DNA from: Thermoplasmata archaeon
GTDB lineage: Archaea; Thermoplasmatota; Thermoplasmata; Halarchaeoplasmatales; Halarchaeoplasmataceae
DNA length: 7,379 nt
NCBI GenBank assembly: GCA_019594195.1
Contig: JAFDTP010000083.1
Span: forward strand, 1 to 7,379
Reading direction: 5' to 3'
The position numbers and the translations under genes are program-made. How positions within the stretch are numbered: position 1 is the first letter of the stretch; each line of letters starts with the position of its first letter. The notes below the pieces were generated by a model. The model saw only the letters and a program-made list of their open reading frames with translations, did no database searches and had not been told where the DNA came from. This document shows positions 1 to 5,231 of the stretch, in pieces.

Positions 1-1
1 C

Positions 2-301
2 GTAAAGGACCAGATACGCTCTGATCCATGGGATGACGTGGAAAAATTGTGGGACCATTCTCCTATGAAATATGCAGACCAGGTGGATACGCCGACAATG
101 CTCATAACATCTCGAGAAGATTACAGGTGTTGGGAAGCCGAGGCGATACAGATGTTCACCTCCTTGAAGTACAATGGAGTGGAATCTGAATTGGTTCTCT
201 TCGAAGGTGAGAATCACAACCTCGCTAGAGAAGGAAAACCTAAACATAGGATGAAACGCCTCGAAAAGATGATGGAGTGGTTCGATAAATACCTGAAATG
301 A
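2..301 (+). CDS. S9-family acylaminoacyl-peptidase / prolyl oligopeptidase, C-terminal part (5' truncated)
   Basis: This is the end of a serine peptidase of family S9 (acylaminoacyl-peptidase/prolyl oligopeptidase type), which cleaves short peptides or N-acylated peptides, usually in the cytoplasm. The frame is open from base 2 with no true start, so the gene begins left of the window; the GTG at 38 is internal. About 99 codons of the alpha/beta-hydrolase domain remain. The visible signature is the family's C-terminal block: SPMKYAD, then TPTMLITSREDYR with the catalytic Asp (codon 119-121), then GENHNLAREGKP with the catalytic His (codon 215-217), then RLEKMMEWFDKYLK ending at TGA. The catalytic serine (GxSxGG) and the beta-propeller lie outside. 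Dienelactone-hydrolase-like relatives share the fold, but the spacing and the HNL-R-GKP motif favour S9. Confidence 0.87.
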   Translation, partial: VKDQIRSDPWDDVEKLWDHSPMKYADQVDTPTMLITSREDYRCWEAEAIQMFTSLKYNGVESELVLFEGENHNLAREGKPKHRMKRLEKMMEWFDKYLK

Positions 302-464
302 ATCTGTGTAATAGTTTGCCTTGAGTGAAGATTCACTCCGAACGAATAAGTAGCAAAGGTAGAGAAGTCTCTAAGAGCAAGCTGAACCGGAAAAGAGCCG
401 AGGATAAAAAAGAGTGATAAGATAAATCACCAAAACGGATCGTTCTGTCTGGTATAGACAGTTT
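302..464. other. Intergenic stretch with two small hairpins and an A6/T6 run
   Basis: I see no convincing gene here. A short inverted repeat GAGTGAA/TTCACTC lies at 323-338, 21 nt after the peptidase stop. A 6-bp stem CTGTCT/AGACAG with a 5-nt loop at 445-461 is followed on the plus strand by TTTT (462-465). On the minus strand the A6 at 406-411 reads as T6, which could end transcripts coming from the right. Archaeal termination relies mainly on T-rich stretches, so any of these could be terminators, but none is strong. Confidence 0.3.
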
Positions 465-635
465 TCACAATTCTAATACAGGAGAGCGCCGTTCTTCGCT
501 CACATCGATTTTTCCTAAAGATCTTCTGCTCCTGTTCATCCGTATATCCTCTATCGATATACCGTTCCGAATTCTTCAAATGATGTCTACATCGAAGAAG
601 TCAACATCGAGATCTTTTATGTTCAACTTTTTCAT
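465..635 (-). pseudogene. Short minus-strand ORF (19 aa), possibly the head of a broken gene
   Basis: An ATG at 635 opens MKKLNIKDLDVDFFDVDII, which stops at TGA (576-578). The same frame then stays open for 36 more codons (content such as NGISIEDIRMNR and KIDVSEERRS) to a TGA at 465-467. A second frame also reads protein-like from about 573 (RYIDRGYTDEQEQK). The start has no Shine-Dalgarno, but a TATA-like box lies about 27 nt upstream, as for the leaderless genes nearby. It is either a 19-residue microprotein, a gene broken by one nonsense codon or a frameshift, or chance. I recognise no family. It lies 50 nt downstream of the PAS regulator on the same strand. Confidence 0.3.
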
Positions 636-657
636 CTATGAGGTGATTAAAGGAGTC

Positions 658-665
658 GTTTATAA
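658..665 (-). promoter_or_regulatory. TATA-like box for the ORF starting at 635
   Basis: On the minus strand this reads TTATAAAC, centred about 27 nt before the ATG at 635. The placement matches a leaderless archaeal transcript. It overlaps the region just past the stop of the PAS regulator. Confidence 0.3.
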
Positions 666-685
666 TCGAATCCAGTTGAAAATCA

Positions 686-2242
686 TCATATATGCCGCTT
701 CTTTTTCCATGAACATGCCAGATCATCCGCTACTTCATGTAGAAGTTGGAGTGTTCTTTTGTCTATCTCTATCTGGGGTTCATAACAGGCTCTTATCATG
801 CCTATGACTGAATCATCTTGGATCAGAGGGACCACAACCGTTTGATGCTCAGGGATGTCACCTGTGAGAGAGCATCCTTCACAAAAGGATTTAGACGTCT
901 CCACCATGAGTTCCTGTTCAGTTCTAAGACATTCTTTTATACATCCGGGTACTCCTTCCCCTTCTCCATCTCTAGCCAATTCCCAATTCCGTTCCTCATG
1001 CGCTCCAGCGTTAGCCACGGGCCGCATCACATCATCTTCAAACATCGAAAGTGTGATATTGGTGAATCCTTCTGTTTGCAGCAAGATCGACGGTATTTCA
1101 TCAGCGATCTCATCGAAATCATCATTTTTAAGCAATTCCTGATTCACATCTTTTATCGATCCGATCAACGAATTGAGGAATTCGATCCTCTCGTTTTTCT
1201 CTTCGATCTTTTGTCTGGCCTTTACTCGATCGGTGGTTTCTATAAGCGAAAGGACGAGGCCCTGAACTTCACCTTGATCGTTTTTTACCGGGGAAAGCGT
1301 CCAATCCCAGTAAGTCTTTCCTCTATCGGGATCGTCTGGGAACTCGAAGGGTTTGTCTTTGAATGAGACCGGTTCACCAGTATCTCTGACCTTCTCGAAT
1401 ATTTCCTTGTTCTCTTGATCTGGAAAAAGTTCGAAATGATTTTTGCCGATCAATTCTTCTTTTGAATATCCCGCACCTTCCGCATAAGCGGTGTTAGCAT
1501 ACACGAAATTGAAATCCTTGTCAAAATACACCAGCTGTGAATCCGTGTTTTCCATTATAGTTTGGAGTATATTGTACTGCTTTTCTTTTTCTTCTTCCGC
1601 CTTCTTTCGTTTTGTGATATCTATAGCGAGAATAGAATAACCTAAGAAATCTTCGTCCTCGTTTACAACAGATTCCATCACCAGATTTATATATTTGGTT
1701 TCACCGGATTTGTCCTTTATCTCAATCTCACGTTTTATCTCTCCCTCTCTCCTGACCCCTTCAAATAGATCCTCTAAAAATCCCCCTGGATCAAACATAT
1801 CCAGATTTTCACCTAATATCTCTTTCTCATCATATCCTGATATTTTCTCCGCACCGGTATTCCAGAACAAAATTTCTCCTCCGTCATCCGTGAGGACGAC
1901 AGCCACGTCGGATTGTTTCAACAAGCTCTGTAAAAGTGACGGGGTAGAAGTGATATCTCTATAGTTTTTTACGACCTCCTCGTAAACTTCTAGATTGTTT
2001 TCGAGCCTTTGACTTAAAAAATACACTCCCCCATAATCTCCAGCCCCCGAAGTCTTCAATAGACCATTTTCCATCATCACCTCGATATGGTGTTTGACCG
2101 TACGATAGTTCAGATCGAGTTCATTTGAGATCTGATTGATGTTATAAGGCCTTTCTTTCAGCAGTTCGATTATCCTATACCGGTTCTTACCCCCTGTTTG
2201 TCCCAGAAGAAGGAAGGCTAGAGTTTTTTTGAGGTCATCCAT
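686..2242 (-). CDS. Winged-HTH / PAS / PAS / GAF one-component transcriptional regulator
   Basis: A soluble 518-residue protein with an output HTH at the N-terminus and sensory domains behind it. Residues ~8-78 form an ArsR-like winged helix (LLKERPYNINQISNELDL, then NYRTVKHHIEVM as recognition helix, then the wing GAGDYGGVYFLS). PAS 1 spans ~102-212 (WNTGAEKISGYDEKEILG, ending GYSILAIDITKRKKAEE). PAS 2 spans ~222-343 (ANTAYAEGAGYSKEELIGK, ending LSLIETTDRVKAR). Helical linkers follow each PAS. Residues ~366-510 are GAF-like and carry C434-x3-C438 and C454-x2-C457. There is no histidine-kinase or receiver domain, so it probably binds DNA directly in response to a ligand or redox signal. The start at 2242 fits the HTH, has no Shine-Dalgarno and sits 28 nt from a TATA-like box. 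Its target is unknown; autoregulation is possible. Confidence 0.88.
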   Translation of the reverse strand: MDDLKKTLAFLLLGQTGGKNRYRIIELLKERPYNINQISNELDLNYRTVKHHIEVMMENGLLKTSGAGDYGGVYFLSQRLENNLEVYEEVVKNYRDITSTPSLLQSLLKQSDVAVVLTDDGGEILFWNTGAEKISGYDEKEILGENLDMFDPGGFLEDLFEGVRREGEIKREIEIKDKSGETKYINLVMESVVNEDEDFLGYSILAIDITKRKKAEEEKEKQYNILQTIMENTDSQLVYFDKDFNFVYANTAYAEGAGYSKEELIGKNHFELFPDQENKEIFEKVRDTGEPVSFKDKPFEFPDDPDRGKTYWDWTLSPVKNDQGEVQGLVLSLIETTDRVKARQKIEEKNERIEFLNSLIGSIKDVNQELLKNDDFDEIADEIPSILLQTEGFTNITLSMFEDDVMRPVANAGAHEERNWELARDGEGEGVPGCIKECLRTEQELMVETSKSFCEGCSLTGDIPEHQTVVVPLIQDDSVIGMIRACYEPQIEIDKRTLQLLHEVADDLACSWKKKRHI

Positions 2243-2265
2243 ATTTATTTATAATTTTTAAATGA

Positions 2266-2274
2266 TTAATAAAA
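2266..2274 (-). promoter_or_regulatory. TATA-like box of the PAS regulator
   Basis: Minus-strand TTTATTAAT is centred 28 nt before the ATG at 2242, which predicts a leaderless mRNA. A second AT-rich patch (2245-2261) lies too close to the start to serve. The whole 2243-2275 stretch is very AT-rich. Confidence 0.45.
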
Positions 2275-2322
2275 GTTTCTAAAACATATCGCAGTTCGAG
2301 TTCATAAGAGATGGATTTTTTT

Positions 2323-2334
2323 AAAAAAGGAAAA
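2323..2334 (-). terminator. T-rich terminator candidate after the zinc-finger gene
   Basis: On the minus strand this reads TTTTCCTTTTTT, 44 nt downstream of the zinc-finger stop codon and upstream of the PAS regulator promoter. T-rich tracts of this kind are typical archaeal termination signals. Confidence 0.4.
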
Positions 2335-2377
2335 TATTAAAGGTTTTTCGAGTTCCTTTTTTGAAAAAGTTGTAGAA

Positions 2378-2497
2378 CTAATGAGCTTTTTTATTGTGTT
2401 CTTCCAATTCTTTTTTTGTTTTAAATACAGAATCGCATTTACCACATCGGAACTCGTCTTCACTTTCCTTCATCTCTTCTTCGTCGATGCTCCTCAC
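2378..2497 (-). CDS. Small C2H2 zinc-finger protein (39 aa)
   Basis: Hand translation gives a 39-residue protein with a complete C2H2 finger: C18-x2-C21-x12-H34-x4-H39, with the hydrophobic core residues F25 and L31 in place (CGKCDSVFKTKKELEEHNKK). The N-terminal third is acidic (SIDEEEMKESEDEF). Such single-finger proteins occur in Archaea and may bind DNA, RNA or protein partners; the target cannot be told. GTG at 2497 is preferred because a TATA-like box lies about 33 nt upstream, giving a leader of only a few bases; ATG at codon 9 (31 aa) is the alternative. The frame stays open upstream to 2587 but has no usable start codon, so a longer ancestral form is conceivable. It reads in the same direction as the PAS regulator, 135 nt away. 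Confidence 0.72.
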   Translation of the reverse strand: MRSIDEEEMKESEDEFRCGKCDSVFKTKKELEEHNKKAH

Positions 2498-2525
2498 CCC
2501 TTTCGATTTATTATCCTTATCGACC

Positions 2526-2534
2526 TTTATATAT
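2526..2534. promoter_or_regulatory. TATA box of the zinc-finger gene, possibly bidirectional
   Basis: ATATATAAA on the minus strand (TTTATATAT on plus) is a near-ideal archaeal TATA element. On minus, start-site spacing places the transcript start near 2504, a few bases before the GTG at 2497. On plus, the predicted start is near 2556, beside a strong Shine-Dalgarno and ATG pair at 2545-2558, so the box may work in both directions. Confidence 0.5.
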
Positions 2535-2552
2535 TCTGTTACTAGGAGGTGG

Positions 2553-2615
2553 ATGATGTCAAAGGATTCAAGACCTTGTAGAGTTTTTTATCGATCAGAC
2601 CGCGAGAGTTTATGA
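2553..2615 (+). CDS. Possible 20-residue micro-ORF with strong Shine-Dalgarno
   Basis: GGAGGT at 2545-2550 precedes tandem ATG codons at 2553 and 2556; the second has ideal 5-nt spacing. The peptide reads MMSKDSRPCRVFYRSDRESL and stops at TGA (2613-2615), which overlaps a further ATG (2612) opening an 11-residue ORF to TAA. No family is recognisable. It may be a leader peptide upstream of the hydrolase, the remnant of a larger gene, or chance. The TATA-like box at 2526-2534 would start transcription almost on top of the ATGs, leaving the Shine-Dalgarno out of the RNA, which counts against it. Confidence 0.2.
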   Translation: MMSKDSRPCRVFYRSDRESL

Positions 2616-2638
2616 AAGCCATCGATCGAAACATCATC

Positions 2639-2648
2639 TATATATAAA
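2639..2648 (+). promoter_or_regulatory. TATA box of the beta-lactamase-like gene
   Basis: TATATATAAA is centred about 26 nt before the ATG at 2670. No Shine-Dalgarno precedes that ATG, so the transcript is predicted to be leaderless and to begin at or just before the start codon. Confidence 0.6.
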
Positions 2649-2669
2649 AGGAAAAACTACCCCAAATGT

Positions 2670-4169
2670 ATGCCAGGTTCATCGAAAATTCGAGATCATG
2701 ATGAGAAGTCGCCTTCCAAAAAAATGATCGCCCTGGTGTTAGCTCTGATCATCATGATCAGCACTATCTCCGCTCTACTGTTTTTTGATCGATCGGAAGA
2801 TGACATCAAGTCATATATCGATAACCGGGTACCTGAGCTATTAGATCGATATGATATCCCTGGAGCGAGTATCTCATTGGTGGAAGACGGTGAGTTGAAT
2901 TGGTCTGATGGGTATGGAAATGCAGACAAAGAGACCGGTTCACGGGTAACTAATCAAACGCTCTTCCGAGTACAGTCGATAACCAAATCTGTCACTGCAT
3001 GGGGGATCATGAACCTCACCGAGGCAGGCGATATCGATTTAGACTCAGCGATAACCGAGTATATCCCAAAGTCTAAGCTTCCGGACTCTGACTATTCCTG
3101 GAGTGAAGTGACCACTAGGAGATTACTCAGCCACAGTGCGGGCTTTCCAGAGGGGTACTACTCGAATTATCCCCCTGAGGGAGATATACCTTCACTTGAA
3201 GAGGCACTGAAAGGAGAAACAGGTGCACCTTCTGCACGACCGGTGTTTTCTCCCGGTACGAGATTTCAATATTCTAATCCCGGATATGCTCTTTTAGAAC
3301 TGCTGATCGAAGAAGTAACTAAAAGAGACTATGCAGAGTACATGCGGACAGAGATCCTAGAGCCTATCGGTATGGAAACAGCGACTTTCGAGATAAAAGA
3401 GGCGATAGGATCGGGTCTGGTCACCACTTACGAACGAGATGGTACTCCGGTCCCGATCTTTCACGAACCGGTATCGGCTCAGGGGATGCTGTATGCATCT
3501 GCAGAGGATATCGGTGCCTTTGTCGCTGCCGGTATGGAAGGGGAAGAAGCGGGCCGTGAAGTTCTATCTTCAGACAGCGTATCTATCATGTACTCACCCG
3601 AAATAAAAACGACGGGTTATCATGGTTACGGATCTGATTCCTATGGTTTGGGTCATCTAATCGAGACTCTGTCTGGTGGTCAGAAGGCAGTGGCTCATGG
3701 TGGACAGGGAACCGGCTCCTGGACCTGGTATCACAGCGTTCCGGAGAAAGGTGATGGAATAGTCATCCTCACGAACAGTGAACGAAGTCTAAGATTGATC
3801 TCTGATGTTTTAGGTGAATGGGCCGAAACGAACGGTCTTTCTTCGTTATCTTTGACATCGACTTATTCTTTGGTTGAAAACGTCGTTCGAGTCGCTGTAG
3901 TGATGTCTGCAGTTTTTGTTTTAGGATTAGCATCAAAACTCGCCCACGATGTCTATCACGACAATAAAGTGTTTGATCCGCTATCTCAACGTTACCGTGT
4001 GAAAAGGTCTCTTTCAGCGGTTTTATCTATCTCCCTATTGACTCTCTGGTGGGTTCTGGGTTACTCTATCATGGATCTCTTTTTACCGTGGCTCGCAGAC
4101 TGGCTGGGTGTAGTTCTTTCTATGACTTTTGGACTGCTGTTCTTTACAGCCTTGTTTATCTCTCGATAG
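2670..4169 (+). CDS. Membrane-anchored serine hydrolase of the beta-lactamase / class C PBP family
   Basis: A 499-residue protein. Residues ~18-38 form an N-terminal signal anchor after a charged tail. Residues ~42-390 form an extracellular beta-lactamase-type domain with all three active-site motifs: S103-I-T-K106 (nucleophile serine and lysine), Y201-S-N203, and H343-G-G at the third motif. Three C-terminal membrane segments follow at ~402-422, 447-471 and 476-497; the loop between the first two is basic, which fits a cytoplasmic face. The family includes esterases, D-aminopeptidases and peptidases as well as beta-lactamases. Archaea lack murein, so peptide or ester hydrolysis is more likely than antibiotic resistance. 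The start fits the TATA spacing; the ATG at 2666 is out of frame. The transcript ends near a T6 run at 4223. Confidence 0.9.
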   Translation: MPGSSKIRDHDEKSPSKKMIALVLALIIMISTISALLFFDRSEDDIKSYIDNRVPELLDRYDIPGASISLVEDGELNWSDGYGNADKETGSRVTNQTLFRVQSITKSVTAWGIMNLTEAGDIDLDSAITEYIPKSKLPDSDYSWSEVTTRRLLSHSAGFPEGYYSNYPPEGDIPSLEEALKGETGAPSARPVFSPGTRFQYSNPGYALLELLIEEVTKRDYAEYMRTEILEPIGMETATFEIKEAIGSGLVTTYERDGTPVPIFHEPVSAQGMLYASAEDIGAFVAAGMEGEEAGREVLSSDSVSIMYSPEIKTTGYHGYGSDSYGLGHLIETLSGGQKAVAHGGQGTGSWTWYHSVPEKGDGIVILTNSERSLRLISDVLGEWAETNGLSSLSLTSTYSLVENVVRVAVVMSAVFVLGLASKLAHDVYHDNKVFDPLSQRYRVKRSLSAVLSISLLTLWWVLGYSIMDLFLPWLADWLGVVLSMTFGLLFFTALFISR

Positions 4170-4222
4170 AAAACAGTCAAAGATCGAGGATCTGGATAAA
4201 TAAATATAGAAAGTTAAATAAG

Positions 4223-4228
4223 TTTTTT
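4223..4228 (+). terminator. T6 run, terminator candidate of the hydrolase gene
   Basis: A T6 tract in an AT-rich stretch 53 nt after the hydrolase stop, just before the convergent zinc-ribbon gene. It is the only T-rich stretch that could end the plus-strand transcript here. Confidence 0.4.
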
Positions 4229-4255
4229 ATAGGCTTAAAATTCAGTCCTTTCATC

Positions 4256-4357
4256 TTAGGCCGGTTTCAGCTCAGCTCCGCACTCTGAACACTTTCCGTC
4301 TTCAGTTATCTTGGGCTGCTTATCGACCTCTTTACCACACAATCCACATTTCGGCAT
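4256..4357 (-). CDS. Small zinc-ribbon protein (33 aa)
   Basis: Hand translation gives a 33-residue protein with two zinc knuckles: C4-G-L-C7-G and C23-S-E-C26-G, separated by 15 residues (MPKCGLCGKEVDK then GKCSECGAELKPA). The C-x2-C / C-x2-C layout is that of a zinc ribbon, a rubredoxin-like minimal metal site found in many tiny archaeal proteins; partner and role are unknown. The start is secure: GGTGAG lies 5 nt upstream on the minus strand and the first knuckle follows directly. The gene converges on the beta-lactamase-like gene with 86 nt between the stops. It is not the tail of a longer ORF. Confidence 0.78.
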   Translation of the reverse strand: MPKCGLCGKEVDKQPKITEDGKCSECGAELKPA

Positions 4358-4362
4358 TCTTT

Positions 4363-4368
4363 CTCACC
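4363..4368 (-). promoter_or_regulatory. Shine-Dalgarno GGTGAG of the zinc-ribbon gene
   Basis: Minus-strand GGTGAG within a longer G-rich run lies 5 nt before the ATG at 4357 and fixes that start. It contrasts with the leaderless starts of the neighbouring genes. Confidence 0.6.
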
Positions 4369-4405
4369 CCCCTTTTACGCCGCACATTCCAGATTGTTGC
4401 CTACC

Positions 4406-4414
4406 TAAATAAAA
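4406..4414 (-). promoter_or_regulatory. TATA-like box of the zinc-ribbon gene
   Basis: Minus-strand TTTTATTTA, centred near 4410, predicts a transcript start near 4384. That leaves a leader of about 27 nt containing the Shine-Dalgarno. Confidence 0.35.
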
Positions 4415-4556
4415 TTTTTTGTGCAGTCCTTCTCTGTACCGGGAGATCAGTCGTGATAGAAACTCTGGGGAGCGCTCTTCTTTAGCTTGAGAATAATATA
4501 TATTATTAATTTTTATATTGTTGATGTTTAGAATAAAATACCGGGAATTAAAAAAC

Positions 4557-4564
4557 TATATATA
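4557..4564 (+). promoter_or_regulatory. TATA box of the small membrane protein gene
   Basis: TATATATA is centred about 29 nt before the ATG at 4590, which has no Shine-Dalgarno; a leaderless or near-leaderless transcript is predicted. A perfect 16-nt palindrome AATAATATATATTATT at 4493-4508 and two copies of TACCGGGA (4437-4444 and 4539-4546) lie upstream and could be regulator sites, though the AT palindrome may be compositional. Confidence 0.45.
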
Positions 4565-4589
4565 TTAAAAACCTTATCATTAATATGTC

Positions 4590-4838
4590 ATGTTAGGGGC
4601 GGAGGTACTACAGGTAGCTATACCTGAACTAGGATCATCTATCTGTATTGGAATAATTGTACTAGTATTGGCGATAATAATAATCGCGTACTTTCTAAGT
4701 GTTCTTATAGAGTTCCTACCTGCAACATTGGTAGCGATACTGGTATACATATTCACAGGTAGTTTCATGTGGACGATCGTAGCATTCGTTGCGATAGCAT
4801 TGATAATGGTCCTAAGTAGGGGAAGCTGGAAACGTTAG
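4590..4838 (+). CDS. Small hydrophobic membrane protein (82 aa), function unknown
   Basis: I do not recognise a family. The 82-residue protein is almost wholly hydrophobic, with two to three predicted membrane segments: ~17-42 (CIGIIVLVLAIIIIAYFLSV), ~43-57 (LPATLVAILVYIF) and ~60-75 (TIVAFVAIALIMVL). It ends with a short basic tail, SRGSWKR, which suggests a cytoplasmic C-terminus. There are no charged residues inside the membrane segments apart from one Glu near 41. The ATG at 4590 fits the TATA spacing; the ATG at 4585 is out of frame and stops at once. It stands alone, flanked by a divergent zinc-ribbon gene and a gene-poor stretch. A holin-like or toxin-like role is possible but unsupported. 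Confidence 0.65.
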   Translation: MLGAEVLQVAIPELGSSICIGIIVLVLAIIIIAYFLSVLIEFLPATLVAILVYIFTGSFMWTIVAFVAIALIMVLSRGSWKR

Positions 4839-4967
4839 TTCGAATTCATCAACCAAAGATTGGGTTTTAAAAGGAACCTAATGGCATTTAGAATTAGATC
4901 CATCTCTATTTCAAAAAAAAAGTATTTATTCCTTTTCTTCTTCCATAACCCTTCAAAAAAAATCTCT

Positions 4968-5099
4968 TTAGATCTCTCCACCAATATCTTTTTTGGCAGA
5001 TTCAGCACCTTTTCCTACTGTTTTACCGCTCTTCTCAATAGCCTTTTTGAGTTTTCGCGTTTGAGGGTGGGAGTAGTGGAGGTCTCGTAGACCTATAGT
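4968..5099 (-). pseudogene. Gene remnant, C-terminal lysine-rich segment without start codon
   Basis: A minus-strand frame is open for 43 codons between TAA (5100-5102) and TAA (4968-4970) and contains no ATG, GTG or TTG. Its content looks coding: GLRDLHYSHPQTRKLKKAIE, then KSGKTVGKGAESAKKDIGGE. The Lys/Glu/Gly-rich, helix-forming composition is typical of a real C-terminus and unlike random reading of this AT-rich DNA. I infer a 5'-truncated or frameshifted remnant. No family is recognised, and no continuation is evident in the 130 nt upstream. Confidence 0.38.
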
Positions 5100-5231
5100 T
5101 TAAGTAGGAGATTCACCAGTTCAAACGAGAGAAAGGATTTTATTCTAGGAGAAGAGAGTTTTTTACTCCCTTAAAAGGCGATTACTAGGTTCTCTTAGGT
5201 TTTTCTGAAGACCTTATAAAACACAAATCCT
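5100..5231. other. Spacer between two putative gene remnants, no gene seen
   Basis: All six frames are closed or uninformative. A TATA-like TTTTATAAGG on the minus strand near 5211-5220 has no start codon at the expected distance. A small GAGT/ACTC inverted repeat surrounds a T6 run near 5157-5170. Confidence 0.3.

Noticed and set aside
580..807. 75-residue plus-strand ORF
   Set aside because: It overlaps the 3' end of the regulator on the other strand and has no promoter, ribosome site or recognisable motif.
818..1366. 182-residue plus-strand ORF
   Set aside because: It is a shadow on the opposite strand of the PAS/GAF regulator, whose domains are unmistakable.
2394..2615. 73-residue plus-strand ORF
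   Set aside because: Its first two thirds are antisense to the zinc-finger gene and serine/phenylalanine-rich; only its last 20 codons with the strong SD deserve mention.
4049..4288. 79-residue plus-strand ORF overlapping the end of the hydrolase
   Set aside because: Out-of-frame overlap with the hydrolase membrane tail, antisense to the zinc ribbon at its end, and no start signals.
4580..4768. 62-residue minus-strand ORF
   Set aside because: Antisense shadow of the small membrane protein, which has the better start and promoter.
4860..5090. 76-residue plus-strand ORF
   Set aside because: Phe/Ser-rich reading opposite the lysine-rich remnant, with no ribosome site.
5075..5140. tRNA-like stretch (hairpin AGGTCT-CGT-AGACCT and a TTCAAAC T-loop-like heptamer)
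   Set aside because: No 5-bp T stem, no acceptor pairing and no D arm can be drawn; the hairpin lies in the coding-like remnant.
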